A stretch of 64,000 nucleotides of DNA from JACVRW01 sp963728155 (GCA_963728155.1 CAVSJF010000006.1:620001-684000); one strand, 5' to 3'; positions 34,476-43,952 are shown, counted from the first letter of the stretch. A program made the numbers and translations. Notes: generated by a model not told the origin, from the sequence alone.

Positions 34476-36392
34476 CTAGCCGGAGGCGGACTCGGCCTTC
34501 TTGCGACGTCCCCGGCCCCCGCGCCGGCCCCGGCGGCGGCGGCGTCCGTTGCCGTCTCCGTCTCCGTCACCGTCGCCCTCGCTCGCGGCCCCGTCGCTCG
34601 ACGTGCCCGAACTAGTCGCCACCCCCGGCGGCGGGTTGACCAACGACGCCTGCGCCGCGCTTCGTGCCACCTTCTCGATGCGCACCAGCGTGCGCTCGCC
34701 CACCAGCGGCGCGGCTCCGACGATCGACACGACGTAGCCGTCGAGCTTGGCCACGGCGTCGTCGTCGTTGTACATGTGCGGCTCCTCGATCTGCACGAGC
34801 ACTTCCTCCCCCTCGCGGAAGGGGAGAGCCCGCTCCTCGACCTCCTCGCGGGTGCCCTCGAGCACCACCTCGAAGGTGTCGAGGGGCAGCGCCTCGGTTC
34901 CCTCGAAGTGGAAGTGGCGCCCGGTCTCGGCCTCGATCTCGACGATCGGCCCGGGCACCCCCTGCCCGCCCACCAAGATCGTGGCCACGCGAGGGTTCAC
35001 CCGGATCAGGAAGGCAGGCGACTGCGGACGCTCGGCGACCAGGTCGTGGAGCCAGCGGTCGACCTCGATCGCCACCGTGTCCTCCGAGAGCACCACCCCT
35101 TCGCCGTCGCAGGTCGGGCAGGTCTTCGTGAGGATCTCGCGCACGCCGTCGGTCACGTTCTGACGCGTCATCTCCACGAGCCCCAATGGCGAGATCTCCA
35201 CCACGTAGGTCTTCGTGCGGTCCTCGTCCAGGGACTTGCGCAGCGTCTTGAGCACGGCGTCGCGGTTGCGCGCGCGGGACATGTCGATGAAGTCGATGAC
35301 GATGATTCCGCCGATGTCACGCAGCCGCAGCTGGCGCACGACCTCGTCGGCCGCCTCCAGGTTGGTGCGGGTGATCGTGTCCTCGAGCTTCGCACCCTTG
35401 CCGCGGCCGGTGAACGATCCCGAGTTCACGTCGATGACCGTCATCGCCTCGGCGTAGTCGATGATCAGGTATCCGCCGCTCGGCAGGTCGACGCGGCGGT
35501 GGAGCACCGATTGGATGGCCTCGTCGACGTTGTAGCGCTCGAACAGCGGGTCATCGGCCTTATAGAGCTCGAGACGCTCGAGCAGCTCGGGCGCCGTTCG
35601 GGTGAAGAAGGACTGGAGGCGGTGGTGCTGCTTCTCGTCGTCGACGATGGCCTGCTCGAACTCGCCCGAGAAGATGTCGCGCGCAACCCGCACCGACAGG
35701 TCGGCCTCCTGGAAGACCATCTCCGGCGCCTGCACCTCCTTGCCTCGCTGCTGGAGCACGTCGTGGAGCTTGTGCAGGTACTTGATCTCGCGCTCGAACT
35801 CCTCGCGCGTGGCTCCCTGCGCCGCGGTGCGAACGATCACCCCGCCGTCACCCAGGTCCGCCTTGCCGGCGGCGCGGCGCACGCGGTCGCGCTCCTTGTC
35901 CTCGAGCCGGCGCGACACGCCGACGCCCTCGCCCTGGGGCACGTAGACGAGGTAGCGGCCGGCGATCGAGAGCTGCATCGACAGGCGCGGGCCCTTGGTC
36001 TTCAACGGGTCCTTGATCGCCTGCACCAGGATCTCCTGGCCCGGCTTGAGCAGCTCGGTGATGCGCTTGCCCTTCGTGCGCGAGCCGCGCCCGCGCCGCG
36101 CCACGTCCACGCCGGGAAACACGACGTCGTCGGCGTGCAGGAAGCCGTTCTTCTCCAGCCCGATGTCGACGAACGCCGCCTCGAGCCCGGGCAGGACGTT
36201 GTCGACCTTGCCCTTGTAGACGTTTCCGACGATCGATCGCGATCCGCGGCGCTCAACGTAGAGCTCCGCGACGCGCCAGTCGTCGCTCTTGTTGTTAGTG
36301 CGGCCCTTGGAGCCGGTGGCAGTGCCCTCGGCTTCCAGGATCGCGACTCTGGTTTCGCCACGGTCGACCGTGACGAGCAGTTGCTTTCTCAA
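34476..36392 (-). CDS. rng: Ribonuclease E/G family endoribonuclease
   Basis: An endoribonuclease for rRNA maturation and mRNA decay. The 638-residue product has an S1 domain (IVGNVYKGKVDNVLPGLEAA near residue 53), then a catalytic DNase I-like domain with the metal-binding Asp residues in AMTVIDVNSGSFTG and GGIIVIDFIDM. The zinc-link CPTCDGEG is near residue 430. The C-terminal part ends in Asp/Gly repeats and a basic tail (NGRRRRRGRRGGRGRRKK) likely to bind RNA. The start is TTG at 36392, with AGAGGAC six bases upstream. It follows rodA by 20 bases. In many actinobacteria rng directly precedes rplU; here 16 kb of accessory genes separate them. Confidence 0.95.
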   Translation of the reverse strand: MRKQLLVTVDRGETRVAILEAEGTATGSKGRTNNKSDDWRVAELYVERRGSRSIVGNVYKGKVDNVLPGLEAAFVDIGLEKNGFLHADDVVFPGVDVARRGRGSRTKGKRITELLKPGQEILVQAIKDPLKTKGPRLSMQLSIAGRYLVYVPQGEGVGVSRRLEDKERDRVRRAAGKADLGDGGVIVRTAAQGATREEFEREIKYLHKLHDVLQQRGKEVQAPEMVFQEADLSVRVARDIFSGEFEQAIVDDEKQHHRLQSFFTRTAPELLERLELYKADDPLFERYNVDEAIQSVLHRRVDLPSGGYLIIDYAEAMTVIDVNSGSFTGRGKGAKLEDTITRTNLEAADEVVRQLRLRDIGGIIVIDFIDMSRARNRDAVLKTLRKSLDEDRTKTYVVEISPLGLVEMTRQNVTDGVREILTKTCPTCDGEGVVLSEDTVAIEVDRWLHDLVAERPQSPAFLIRVNPRVATILVGGQGVPGPIVEIEAETGRHFHFEGTEALPLDTFEVVLEGTREEVEERALPFREGEEVLVQIEEPHMYNDDDAVAKLDGYVVSIVGAAPLVGERTLVRIEKVARSAAQASLVNPPPGVATSSGTSSDGAASEGDGDGDGDGNGRRRRRGRRGGRGRRKKAESASG

Positions 36393-36412
36393 AGGAAAGT
36401 CCTCTCATAAGT

Positions 36413-37573
36413 TCAAAGCCTCTTGGCGACAGCCGTGTCGCGCGCCTGCGCGTGTATCGACTGAAGGAGGCCGATTGCCATCAATGTGGTCAGCACCGAC
36501 GAGCCGCCGTAGGAAAGCAGCGGCAACGGGATGCCGGTGATGGGCATGATCCCGATGGTCATGCCCACGTTGACGAAGACCTGGAACATCAGCATCGCGG
36601 TGATGCCGCCGGCGACAAGAGCGCCGTAGAAGTTCTTGGACATCGTCAGGATTCTCAGCGCTCTCCAAATCAGGAGCGCGAACAGGGACAGCACCAGTGC
36701 CGCCCCCACGAAGCCGAACTCCTCGCCCACCACGGAGAAGATGAAGTCTGTGTGGTGTTCGGGTAGGAAGTTCAATTCGGTCTGGGTTGAGTCGTCTCCG
36801 CGGCCTGTCTTGCCGCCGGCACCTATCGCCGTGAGCGACTGATTGATCTGATAACCCTGTTCGGCAGGATCGTCCGAAGGGTTTAGGAATGCGGTCAGGC
36901 GATCCTGTTGGTAGGGCTTGAGCAGCTCCACGCCGAGCGCGGGCGCAATCAGTAATACGAGGATTATCGCAGCCGCACCCAGGGCAGCGACGGCGGCGAA
37001 GTGTGTCCACTTCACGCCGGCCACGAAGAGCACCGCCATCACGATCGCCAGATAGACCAGTCCCGAGCCCAGGTCGGGCTGCGCCACCACGAGCATGGCC
37101 GGCACCAGCGCCAGCAGCAGGATGCGGCTGGTGGTCTCCCGGTCGTCCAAGCGCCTCAGCCGATCGACCATGAAGGCGGCGAGCGCCACACAGAGCAGAA
37201 GCTTGCCGAGCTCCGAGGCCTGGAAGTTGAAGAACGGGAACTCGATCGCCCGCCGCGACCCGCGGGCGGAGAAGCCCAGCGTGTAGACCAGCACGATGGT
37301 GCCGATCAGCACTCCGTAGACGCCCCACTTCCACTCCCGCAGGCGGGAGTAGTCGAAGCGGGAGAGCAGGAACATGAGCACGAGGCCCACGCCGGCGTAG
37401 GCCAGCTGGCGGTACATGAAGTAGTTGGGATCGCCGGCCACGTCGTTGAGCGTCGCGCGGTGCACCAGATACACGCCTGAGGCGATCAGCCCGAGGGTCG
37501 CCAGCAGCAACAGCGGATCCATGCGCACGATGCGCGGCGCCAGCTCGCGGAAGTCTCTGACCGCCGTGGACAT
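36413..37573 (-). CDS. rodA: RodA peptidoglycan glycosyltransferase (SEDS)
   Basis: The SEDS-family polymerase of the elongasome, which makes glycan strands with PBP2. The 386-residue protein has about ten membrane segments. Family motifs are FNFQASELGKLLLCVALAAF, QPDLGSGLVYLAIVMAVLFV (with the catalytic-region Asp), and GEEFGFVGAALVLSLFALLI followed by GIPLPLLSYGGSSVLTTLMA near the end. ATG at 37573 overlaps the mrdA stop by one base (TGATG), so the partners are co-translated. Confidence 0.95.
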   Translation of the reverse strand: MSTAVRDFRELAPRIVRMDPLLLLATLGLIASGVYLVHRATLNDVAGDPNYFMYRQLAYAGVGLVLMFLLSRFDYSRLREWKWGVYGVLIGTIVLVYTLGFSARGSRRAIEFPFFNFQASELGKLLLCVALAAFMVDRLRRLDDRETTSRILLLALVPAMLVVAQPDLGSGLVYLAIVMAVLFVAGVKWTHFAAVAALGAAAIILVLLIAPALGVELLKPYQQDRLTAFLNPSDDPAEQGYQINQSLTAIGAGGKTGRGDDSTQTELNFLPEHHTDFIFSVVGEEFGFVGAALVLSLFALLIWRALRILTMSKNFYGALVAGGITAMLMFQVFVNVGMTIGIMPITGIPLPLLSYGGSSVLTTLMAIGLLQSIHAQARDTAVAKRL

Positions 37574-39504
37574 CAGTCGGGAACGTCTCCGCCCTCGACC
37601 AGCTGGGTCTCGTTGACGTTGAACAGCTCGGCGAGGATCAGGCGGGCCATCGGAGCGGCGGTGTCGGCACCGAAGCCGCCGGCCTCGTCGGTCACCACCA
37701 CCGCGTACTTGGGATTCGGGTAGGGGGCGAGCGCCGCGTACCAGGACTGGTCGGCCCGCCCGGCGCCCTTCTCGGCGGTGCCGGTCTTGCCGGCGATGGG
37801 AATGGGAAAGCCCTCGAAGACCGAGGTGGAGGTGCCGCCGGGCCCTTCGGCCGCGCCGTTGAGGCCCTCCATGATCGCCGCCGCGTTGCCCGGATCGATG
37901 TCCAGGCGGCGCGCCGTGGGGGCCTTGAGGTTCTGCTCGGCCTGGCCGAGCGAGTTCTCGATCCGCTGGCCCAGACGCGGGCGCAGCACCCGGCCGCCGT
38001 TGGCCACCGCCGCGTAGGCCACCGCCAGCTGCAGCGGGTCGGCCTGGAGGTCGCCCTGGCCCACGGAGAGGTTGATGTTGTCGCCCACCGACCAGGGTCG
38101 ATCGATGAAGCCGCACTTGCCCTCGTAGATCTCGGCGTCGGTCAGCTTGCGCCGCTTGACGCAGCGCTCGAACTTCACGTGCTCGCGATCACGCCACGCC
38201 TCGTTGGGCACGAAGCCCGGTCCCTCCTCAGGCAGGTCGATTCCCGTCTGGCGGCCGATGCCGAGCTTCCGCGACCACTTCTGCAGCGCCTGCCCGTCAC
38301 CGGTGTTGTTCATGTCCTGGCCCAGCAGGTAGAAGAACACGTCGCTGGACACCGTGAGGGCCTGGCGCAGGGCAATCGCGCCGTTCACCGCGTCGCCGGC
38401 GTTCTTGAACTCTTGGTCGCCCACGGTGATCGAGCCGCTGTCGATCTGCACCGTGTCCGGCGTGATGAAGCCCTCCTCCAGCGCCGCGGTGGCGGTGATC
38501 AGCTTGAAGGTCGAGCCCGTGGGGTAGCCGGCGGAGACAGCGCGGTTGGTGAGCGGCGCCCCGTTCTCGTCGGCGGTCAGGCGCCGGTAGTCGGACTCGC
38601 GCACGACGCGCGAGAAGAGGTTCGGGTCGAACGAGGGCTGGGAGCCGAGCGCGAGCACCTCACCGTTGCGCACGTCGAGCACCGCGAACGCGCCCTTGCC
38701 CGTACCGGCGGCAAGCGCGGTCTGGCCCACGCGCTGCACGTCGAGGTCGAGCGACAGCCGTAGCTGCTTGCCCTGCTTGGGCTCGATGTCGCTGAGCTGG
38801 CGGGTCAGGTTGCCGAAGGCGTCCACCTGCACCTGGGTGGCTCCGTTCTGGCCGCGCAGGAAGCGGTCGTACTGCGCCTCGATGCCCGCCTTGCCCACCC
38901 GGTCGCCCGGCTCCACCCCGGTGTACTGCGGATCGCCCAGCTGGTCCTCGGTGACCTCGCCGACGTAGCCGAACAGGTGGGCGCCGACCTCTCCGTGGGG
39001 GTACTCGCGCAGGAAAACGGGCTCCACATCGACGCCCTGGAAGTTCTCCTTGCGCTCCGCGATGTAGAGCACGATCGACCGCGTGACGTCCTGCTTGACG
39101 GTGGCCTTGGAGAAGGGCAGCTCCTTGAACTGGTCGTTCACGCGCCTCTCGATGCGGCGCGGGCGCATGTCGAGGAGCTTCCCGAGGCGGCGGTAGAGCT
39201 CCGCCCGCTCGCCCCGGTCCTCTGGGAACCCGTCGGGGGTGATCTTCACGGCCAACCCCACGCGGTTGCGCACCAGCACCCGCCCCTCGCGATCGACGAT
39301 CTCGCCGCGCGGCGCCTGCACCTTGATCTTGCGCAGCTGGTTGTTCTGAGCCTCGGCCACGTACTTGTCGCCCGAGAGCACCTGCAGGTACCAGAGCCGG
39401 AAGAAGATGACCGCGAAGGCCACCAGCGCTATGCCTCCGAAGATCGCCACGCGAAACGCGAGCTGGGGCGTGAGCGTCGGGCGCCGGTCGTTGTCGATGT
39501 ACAT
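37573..39504 (-). CDS. mrdA: Penicillin-binding protein 2 (elongation transpeptidase)
   Basis: A 643-residue class B PBP that cross-links peptidoglycan during side-wall growth. A single N-terminal membrane anchor is at about residues 19-40. The dimerisation domain begins APRGEIVDREGRVLVRNR. The transpeptidase domain has the active-site SxxK in PTGSTFKL, the second motif as SSD in LTVSSDVFFY (in place of the usual SxN), and KTGT in IAGKTGTAEKG. The linker includes GRVLRPRLGQ. It sits between mreD and rodA, as in the classic mreBCD-mrdA-rodA order. Confidence 0.93.
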   Translation of the reverse strand: MYIDNDRRPTLTPQLAFRVAIFGGIALVAFAVIFFRLWYLQVLSGDKYVAEAQNNQLRKIKVQAPRGEIVDREGRVLVRNRVGLAVKITPDGFPEDRGERAELYRRLGKLLDMRPRRIERRVNDQFKELPFSKATVKQDVTRSIVLYIAERKENFQGVDVEPVFLREYPHGEVGAHLFGYVGEVTEDQLGDPQYTGVEPGDRVGKAGIEAQYDRFLRGQNGATQVQVDAFGNLTRQLSDIEPKQGKQLRLSLDLDVQRVGQTALAAGTGKGAFAVLDVRNGEVLALGSQPSFDPNLFSRVVRESDYRRLTADENGAPLTNRAVSAGYPTGSTFKLITATAALEEGFITPDTVQIDSGSITVGDQEFKNAGDAVNGAIALRQALTVSSDVFFYLLGQDMNNTGDGQALQKWSRKLGIGRQTGIDLPEEGPGFVPNEAWRDREHVKFERCVKRRKLTDAEIYEGKCGFIDRPWSVGDNINLSVGQGDLQADPLQLAVAYAAVANGGRVLRPRLGQRIENSLGQAEQNLKAPTARRLDIDPGNAAAIMEGLNGAAEGPGGTSTSVFEGFPIPIAGKTGTAEKGAGRADQSWYAALAPYPNPKYAVVVTDEAGGFGADTAAPMARLILAELFNVNETQLVEGGDVPD

Positions 39505-39510
39505 CGGGGC

Positions 39511-40089
39511 CTAGATCTCCAGCCCGCGCAGGCCCAGAGGCCCGGCCTCTCGCGGCGGGCGCCGGCGCTTGCGCAGCTCGACCGGGTCGACGGCCAGCGC
39601 CGGGCGCAACAGCCTGCGCACGCCCGTGAACACGGGTAGCGCCAGTAGGGCGTTGATCAGGATGGTCGCGATCATCTCGCGAATGACCAGCGGACTCACC
39701 CGCGCCCCGATGTCGAGCATCAGGGACACGGCGGCGAAGGCCGTGACCCAGCCCGCCGTTGCCGCGGCCCCGACCGCCACCGGCATCAGGCCGTGGCTGG
39801 GATCGCGGAGCTCGCGAAAGCGCCCCACGGCGTAGCCGACGGCGGTGAGCACCAGGGACGAGGCGCCCATTGTCGCGCCGGCGAGCAGGTCGAGCAGCAG
39901 GCCCGCGGCGAAGCCGGCAGCCGAGCCCGAGATCGCGCCGCCGTAGAAGGCCACGGCAGCCACCACCAGGACGACCACGTCCGCGTGGCCGCCGAGAATG
40001 CCGATCTGGCTGAGCGCGGAGAGCTGCAGCACCACCGCGATCGCGAGAAGCGCGCCCACCCGGACGAAGGCGCCGACGGAGAGAATCAC
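39511..40089 (-). CDS. mreD: Rod shape-determining protein MreD
   Basis: A 192-residue inner-membrane component of the elongasome with about five hydrophobic segments. It is recognised mainly by its place between mreC and mrdA and by FAAGLLLDLLAGATMGASSL, the usual conserved segment. The C-terminal 25 residues are basic and Pro-rich (RKRRRPPREAGPLG). The start is GTG at 40089, overlapping the mreC stop by four bases. Confidence 0.85.
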   Translation of the reverse strand: MILSVGAFVRVGALLAIAVVLQLSALSQIGILGGHADVVVLVVAAVAFYGGAISGSAAGFAAGLLLDLLAGATMGASSLVLTAVGYAVGRFRELRDPSHGLMPVAVGAAATAGWVTAFAAVSLMLDIGARVSPLVIREMIATILINALLALPVFTGVRRLLRPALAVDPVELRKRRRPPREAGPLGLRGLEI

Positions 40090-40979
40090 CCGCCGCTCCC
40101 GAGCGAGGCGGCCTCCTGGGCTACCCCGCGGCGCGTGAGCACCTGGACCACGTCGACGCGCCGCAGGTCCGCGAAGGGCTTCAGGTGCACGCGCTGGTAG
40201 GTCTCGAGCTCGTCGAAGTCCACCTCGGTCACCCGGCCGACGGGGATCCCTCGCGGGAAGAGCGACTCGCCCTCCGCGGAGGTGAAGCCGGAGGTGATCA
40301 CCAGCGTCCCCTCGGTCACCCGCCTGCCGCTCTCGACGTTCTCCAGGAGCAGGTCGCTCGGGTTGCCGACCTGCGGGCGCACCACCCCCGTCACGCCCTG
40401 GGGGAAGACCTGAGCCGACACTCCGCTCTGACCGTCGGTGATCAGCCGCACCTCGGCCGTGCCGCCGGTGGCGCTGATGACCTTGCCGGCAAGCCCGCCG
40501 GCGGCGATCACAGGCTGGTTCACGCGGACACCGTCGCTCGTGCCCTTGTCGATCTTGACGCTCGAGTACCACACGGTGGGGGACTTCGCGATCACGCGGG
40601 CGGTCACCGGCTCGGTGGACGTGGGGAAGTAGTTCTCCTGGTGCAGGTCGCGGATCGCCTTGAGCTGGTTGGCGTCGCGCAGCGACGTCTGGGCCTGGGC
40701 GAGATCGGTGCGCAGCCGCTCGACCTCGTCCTTGAGCTCGGTGTTCTGGTCCTTGGCGTCGATGGTGTCGCCCGCCCAGCCGAAGAAGTCGCGGAACGGC
40801 TTGAGGGCGCGGCTCGCCCCGGTCTCGACCGGTGCGAACGTCTCCTGCGCGCCGCGCTGGAAGGTGTGGAAGAGGCCACCCTGTGACTCGCCGAAGTAGG
40901 CGGTGAGGATCACGATCGAGAGAACGATGAAGGCGGCCAGCACCGCCCGCCGCCTGCGGATGGTTTTTCTGTCGTACAT
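40086..40979 (-). CDS. mreC: Rod shape-determining protein MreC
   Basis: A 297-residue bitopic elongasome scaffold. A basic cytoplasmic N-terminus (YDRKTIRRRRA) and a membrane helix at about residues 13-29 are followed by a coiled coil (NTELKDEVERLRTDLAQAQT) and the paired beta-barrel domains (VIAKSPTVWYSSVKIDKGTS, then VITSGFTSAEGESLFPRGIP). The ending VVQVLTRRG is typical. It is 30 bases downstream of mreB. Confidence 0.95.
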   Translation of the reverse strand: MYDRKTIRRRRAVLAAFIVLSIVILTAYFGESQGGLFHTFQRGAQETFAPVETGASRALKPFRDFFGWAGDTIDAKDQNTELKDEVERLRTDLAQAQTSLRDANQLKAIRDLHQENYFPTSTEPVTARVIAKSPTVWYSSVKIDKGTSDGVRVNQPVIAAGGLAGKVISATGGTAEVRLITDGQSGVSAQVFPQGVTGVVRPQVGNPSDLLLENVESGRRVTEGTLVITSGFTSAEGESLFPRGIPVGRVTEVDFDELETYQRVHLKPFADLRRVDVVQVLTRRGVAQEAASLGSGG

Positions 40980-41009
40980 CTGGCTCCGGCCGCGGGCCGC
41001 CCGCGCGGG

Positions 41010-42056
41010 TTAGCGGCGCCGGGTCGTTCGGGAATTCTTGTTGCTCCGGTGAATGGCCTCGAACTCCTCGAGGCTGCGGCCGGAGCCGACCGCCACACAC
41101 GTGAGCGGTGACTCGGCCAGATGGGCCGGCATCTGGGTCTCGTCACGCAGGCGCTCGTCGAGGCCCTGCAGGAGCGCGCCGCCGCCCGCGAGCATGATGC
41201 CCCGGTCCATGATGTCCGAGGCCAGCTCGGGCGGCGTGCGGTCGAGGGTCTCCTTGACCGCGTCGATGATCTGCTGGAGCGGCTCCTCGAGCGCCATGCG
41301 CACCTCTTCGCTAGTGAGCACGATCGTCTTGGGCAGCCCGGAGACCAGGTCGCGGCCCCGGATCTCCGCCTGGACCTCTTCGTCCAGGGGGAAGGCGGAG
41401 CCGATCTCGAGCTTGACCTCCTCGGCGGTCTGCTGGCCGATCATGAGCTTGTACTCGCGCTTGACGTAGTTGATGATCGCCTCGTCGAGCTCGTCGCCGC
41501 CGATGCGGATCGACTGGGAGACGACGATCCCGCCCAGCGAGATCACGGCGACCTCGCTCGTGCCCCCGCCGATGTCGACGACCATGTTGCCGGTGGGCTC
41601 CCCCACCGGCAGCCCGGCTCCGATGGCGGCGGCCATGGGCTCCTCGATCAGATAGGCCTGGCGCGCCCCGGCGGAGAGGCAGGCCTCCTCGACCGCGCGC
41701 TTCTCCACCCCGGTCACTCCGCTCGGCACGCAGACCACCACGCGCGGATGGGCCCAGCGGTTCTGATGGACCTTCTGGATGAAGTGGCGCAGCATCTGCT
41801 CCGTCACGTCGAAGTCGGCGATCACGCCGTCCTTGAGCGGCCGGATCGCCTGGATGGTCCCCGGCGTGCGGCCCAGCATGCGCTTGGCCTCGATACCCAC
41901 GGCGTGCACCTCGCTGGTGCGCGAGTCGATGGCCACCACCGACGGCTCGGAGAGCACGATCCCGCGGCCGCGCACGTAAACGAGCGTGTTGGCGGTGCCG
42001 AGATCGACGGCCATGTCGCGGCCGCCCATGCCGGTGAGGTAGGAGAAGAAGCCCAT
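41010..42056 (-). CDS. mreB: Rod shape-determining protein MreB (actin-like)
   Basis: A bacterial actin that organises the elongation machinery under the membrane. The 348-residue protein has phosphate-1 MAVDLGTANTLVYVRGRGIV, connect-1 region PSGVTGVEKRAVEEA, phosphate-2 GNMVVDIGGGTSEVAVISLG, and adenosine motif GIMLAGGGALLQGLD. The ATG at 42056 (MGFFSYLTG) matches the family. TATCCT lies 17 bases upstream in the 181-bp gap before it, so mreB probably starts its own transcript. Presence of mreBCD predicts a rod-shaped cell. Confidence 0.97.
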   Translation of the reverse strand: MGFFSYLTGMGGRDMAVDLGTANTLVYVRGRGIVLSEPSVVAIDSRTSEVHAVGIEAKRMLGRTPGTIQAIRPLKDGVIADFDVTEQMLRHFIQKVHQNRWAHPRVVVCVPSGVTGVEKRAVEEACLSAGARQAYLIEEPMAAAIGAGLPVGEPTGNMVVDIGGGTSEVAVISLGGIVVSQSIRIGGDELDEAIINYVKREYKLMIGQQTAEEVKLEIGSAFPLDEEVQAEIRGRDLVSGLPKTIVLTSEEVRMALEEPLQQIIDAVKETLDRTPPELASDIMDRGIMLAGGGALLQGLDERLRDETQMPAHLAESPLTCVAVGSGRSLEEFEAIHRSNKNSRTTRRR

Positions 42057-42237
42057 TCGCGTGCTTGAAATTGAGGATAGGTGCCGGGACGGCAGCACGT
42101 GTGGCTGAGCCCGGGCAGGGGAACCGGACGCGTTGGGCTGCGCCCAGCGAAGCCCGCAGTCTATCGGGCGGATGCCCGGCGACAAGGGTTGCAGGCCGCG
42201 TACCGAACCGCACAAAAGTCCTGCAAAGCGCGCGCCG

Positions 42238-42774
42238 CTAACGCAGGAGATCGGGAGCGAGCCGCAGCAGGGCGGGCACGGGCAGGCCCACGACGTTCGT
42301 GTAGTCGCCCTCGATCGCCTCGACGAGGGCGGCGCCCCTGCCCTGGATGGCGTAGCCGCCGGCGCGTTCGGCCCACTCGCCGGTGCTCAGGTACCAGTCG
42401 AGCCGGCCGCGGTCCAGTGTCCGCATTCGTACCCGGGTGACCTCCACCTCGGACGCCTCGCCGTCGGCCGCGAGCAGCGCGATCCCGCTCATCACCTCGT
42501 GCGTGCGCCCGGAGAGAGCGCTCAGGAAGCGCTCCGCCTCGGCGGCGTCACGCGGCTTGCCGAAGATCCGGCCCTCCAGCACGACGGCCGTGTCCACGCC
42601 CAACACCCGGTCGACAAGCGGGACGGCGCGGGCCTTGCGCAGGGCGTTGGCCATCACGACCTCCCGGGGGTCGCCCTCGGTGAGCTCCTCGACCCCCGGC
42701 ACCTGCACCCGAAACTCCACACCGAGCTGCTCGAGGATCGCCCTCCGCTGGGGCGAGCTCGAGGCAAGAATCAA
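42238..42774 (-). CDS. maf: Maf-family nucleoside triphosphate pyrophosphatase
   Basis: A 178-residue house-cleaning pyrophosphatase that removes non-canonical or excess nucleotides. It has the N-terminal phosphate-binding ILASSSPQRRAIL, then VLGVDTAVVLEGRIFGKPRD with the catalytic Asp, and the later GGYAIQGRGAALVEAIEGDY and NVVGLPV motifs. The start is TTG at 42774, overlapping the ndk stop by four bases (TTGA). The 181 bases between its stop and mreB hold the presumed mreB promoter and no other gene that I can see. Confidence 0.93.
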   Translation of the reverse strand: MILASSSPQRRAILEQLGVEFRVQVPGVEELTEGDPREVVMANALRKARAVPLVDRVLGVDTAVVLEGRIFGKPRDAAEAERFLSALSGRTHEVMSGIALLAADGEASEVEVTRVRMRTLDRGRLDWYLSTGEWAERAGGYAIQGRGAALVEAIEGDYTNVVGLPVPALLRLAPDLLR

Positions 42775-43175
42775 AGGTCGGGAAAGAACAGCCCGATCTC
42801 GCGCGTGGCCGACTCGGCGGAGTCGGAGCCGTGCACCAGGTTGGTCTGCACCTCGAGGCCGTACTCGCCCCGGATCGAGCCGGGCGCCGCCTCGAGGGGA
42901 TTGGTCGCCCCGATCACCTGGCGGGCGGCCGCGACGGCCTCGTGGCCCTCGAGCACCAGCGCCACCAGGTGACCGCCGGTGATGAAGTTCACGAGCTCCT
43001 CGAAGAAGGGCTTCTCGCTGTGCTCGTCGTAGTGCTGCTCGGCCAGCTCGCGCTCGACGAGCATGTGCTTCATCGCGACGATGGTCAGGCCCTTGCGCTC
43101 GAATCGGGCGAGGATCTCCCCGGTCAGCCGCCGCTCGAAGGCGTCGGGCTTGACGAGGATGAGAGTGCGGTCCAT
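42771..43175 (-). CDS. ndk: Nucleoside diphosphate kinase
   Basis: Transfers the gamma-phosphate among nucleoside di- and triphosphates through a phosphohistidine. The 134-residue product begins MDRTLILVKPDAFERRLTGE, contains FFEELVNFITGGHLVALVLEG, and has the active-site His in NLVHGSDSAESA. ATG at 43175 overlaps the stop of the zinc-ribbon membrane protein gene, and its stop overlaps maf, so three genes form a tightly coupled run. Confidence 0.97.
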   Translation of the reverse strand: MDRTLILVKPDAFERRLTGEILARFERKGLTIVAMKHMLVERELAEQHYDEHSEKPFFEELVNFITGGHLVALVLEGHEAVAAARQVIGATNPLEAAPGSIRGEYGLEVQTNLVHGSDSAESATREIGLFFPDL

Positions 43176-43789
43176 CAGCCCGTGGACGGCGGACGCTCGC
43201 GCTGAGCCCGCGCGGGCCGCTCGGCGGGCTGGCCATCGGGCGGCCGGGCGGCCCGGGGGGCGGCCGAACGCGGCGCGGACTTGCGTGCCTGCCCCGCGGC
43301 GGCTGCCCTGCGTGGCCGCGTGCGGCGCGGCTCGGCCGGCGCCTGCCCCACCTCGGCCTCGCAGTAGGGACAGATCTTCCAGCGCGGGTCGAGTGGCTTG
43401 GTGCACACGGCGCAGGGCTCCTTGAGGCGACGCAGGCAGCTCGGGCAGCGCAGGAAGTCGCCCTCCACCTCGAAGCCGCAGTGCGGGCAATGCTCGTGCT
43501 GGAGGCTCTGCAGCCGCGCCTCGGCGGCCTGGATCTCGAGCTCGCGCTCGCGTACGTCCTCCAGGTACTCGGGCGGGCGTACGATCAGGTAGACCACGGT
43601 GCCCACGAACGGGAAGAGCGAGGCCGCGGTGGCGCAGGCCACGAGCAGGGGATCACCGATGCGGCGGCGGGCGTCGGCGTAGGTCCAGTAGACGAGGGCG
43701 AGCCAGATGACCACCAGAACCAGGATCAGGATGTTGACCGCGAGGTTCAGCGCATCGTTCTCGATGCCGAAAATGGCGAGGCGGGCCAT
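43175..43789 (-). CDS. Membrane protein with double zinc ribbon
   Basis: A 204-residue protein with two membrane helices (about residues 15-35 and 48-70), then a cytoplasmic helix and two zinc ribbons: CPHCGFEVEGDFLRCPSCLR and CAVCTKPLDPRWKICPYCEA. The tail is an Ala/Pro/Arg-rich disordered basic stretch. DZANK-like ribbons of this kind often mediate protein or nucleic-acid contacts, but no function is known. It overlaps the ndk start codon and is conserved in this position in related actinobacteria, as far as I recall (not checked). Confidence 0.75.
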   Translation of the reverse strand: MARLAIFGIENDALNLAVNILILVLVVIWLALVYWTYADARRRIGDPLLVACATAASLFPFVGTVVYLIVRPPEYLEDVRERELEIQAAEARLQSLQHEHCPHCGFEVEGDFLRCPSCLRRLKEPCAVCTKPLDPRWKICPYCEAEVGQAPAEPRRTRPRRAAAAGQARKSAPRSAAPRAARPPDGQPAERPARAQRERPPSTG

Positions 43790-43823
43790 GCGAGGGCGAG
43801 TGTAGTGGGAGGGTCGGAGCGAC

Positions 43824-43940
43824 CTAGAGGAAGACCCGGCCGAGCAAATAGCCGATGCCGAAGAACACGAGGATGACGGTGGCCACCACGATGGCCACGA
43901 GGCCGATCATCGCGCCGAAGCGGGGTCCGTCGCCATCCAT
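43824..43940 (-). CDS. 38-residue single-pass membrane protein
   Basis: A short frame starting MDGDGPRFGAMIGLVAIVVA, with one strong membrane helix (residues 10-31) and ending in GYLLGRVFL. It sits between folC (12 bases upstream) and the zinc-ribbon protein gene (34 bases downstream) on the same strand, with no competing gene. The clean charged-helix-basic layout supports a real small protein. Function unknown. Confidence 0.55.
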   Translation of the reverse strand: MDGDGPRFGAMIGLVAIVVATVILVFFGIGYLLGRVFL

Positions 43941-43952
43941 GACGGGCGAAGC

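Noticed and set aside
42057..42237. Riboswitch or structured leader before mreB
   Set aside because: The 181-bp gap has a possible -10 (TATCCT) but no recognisable conserved RNA motif or strong stem-loop series.
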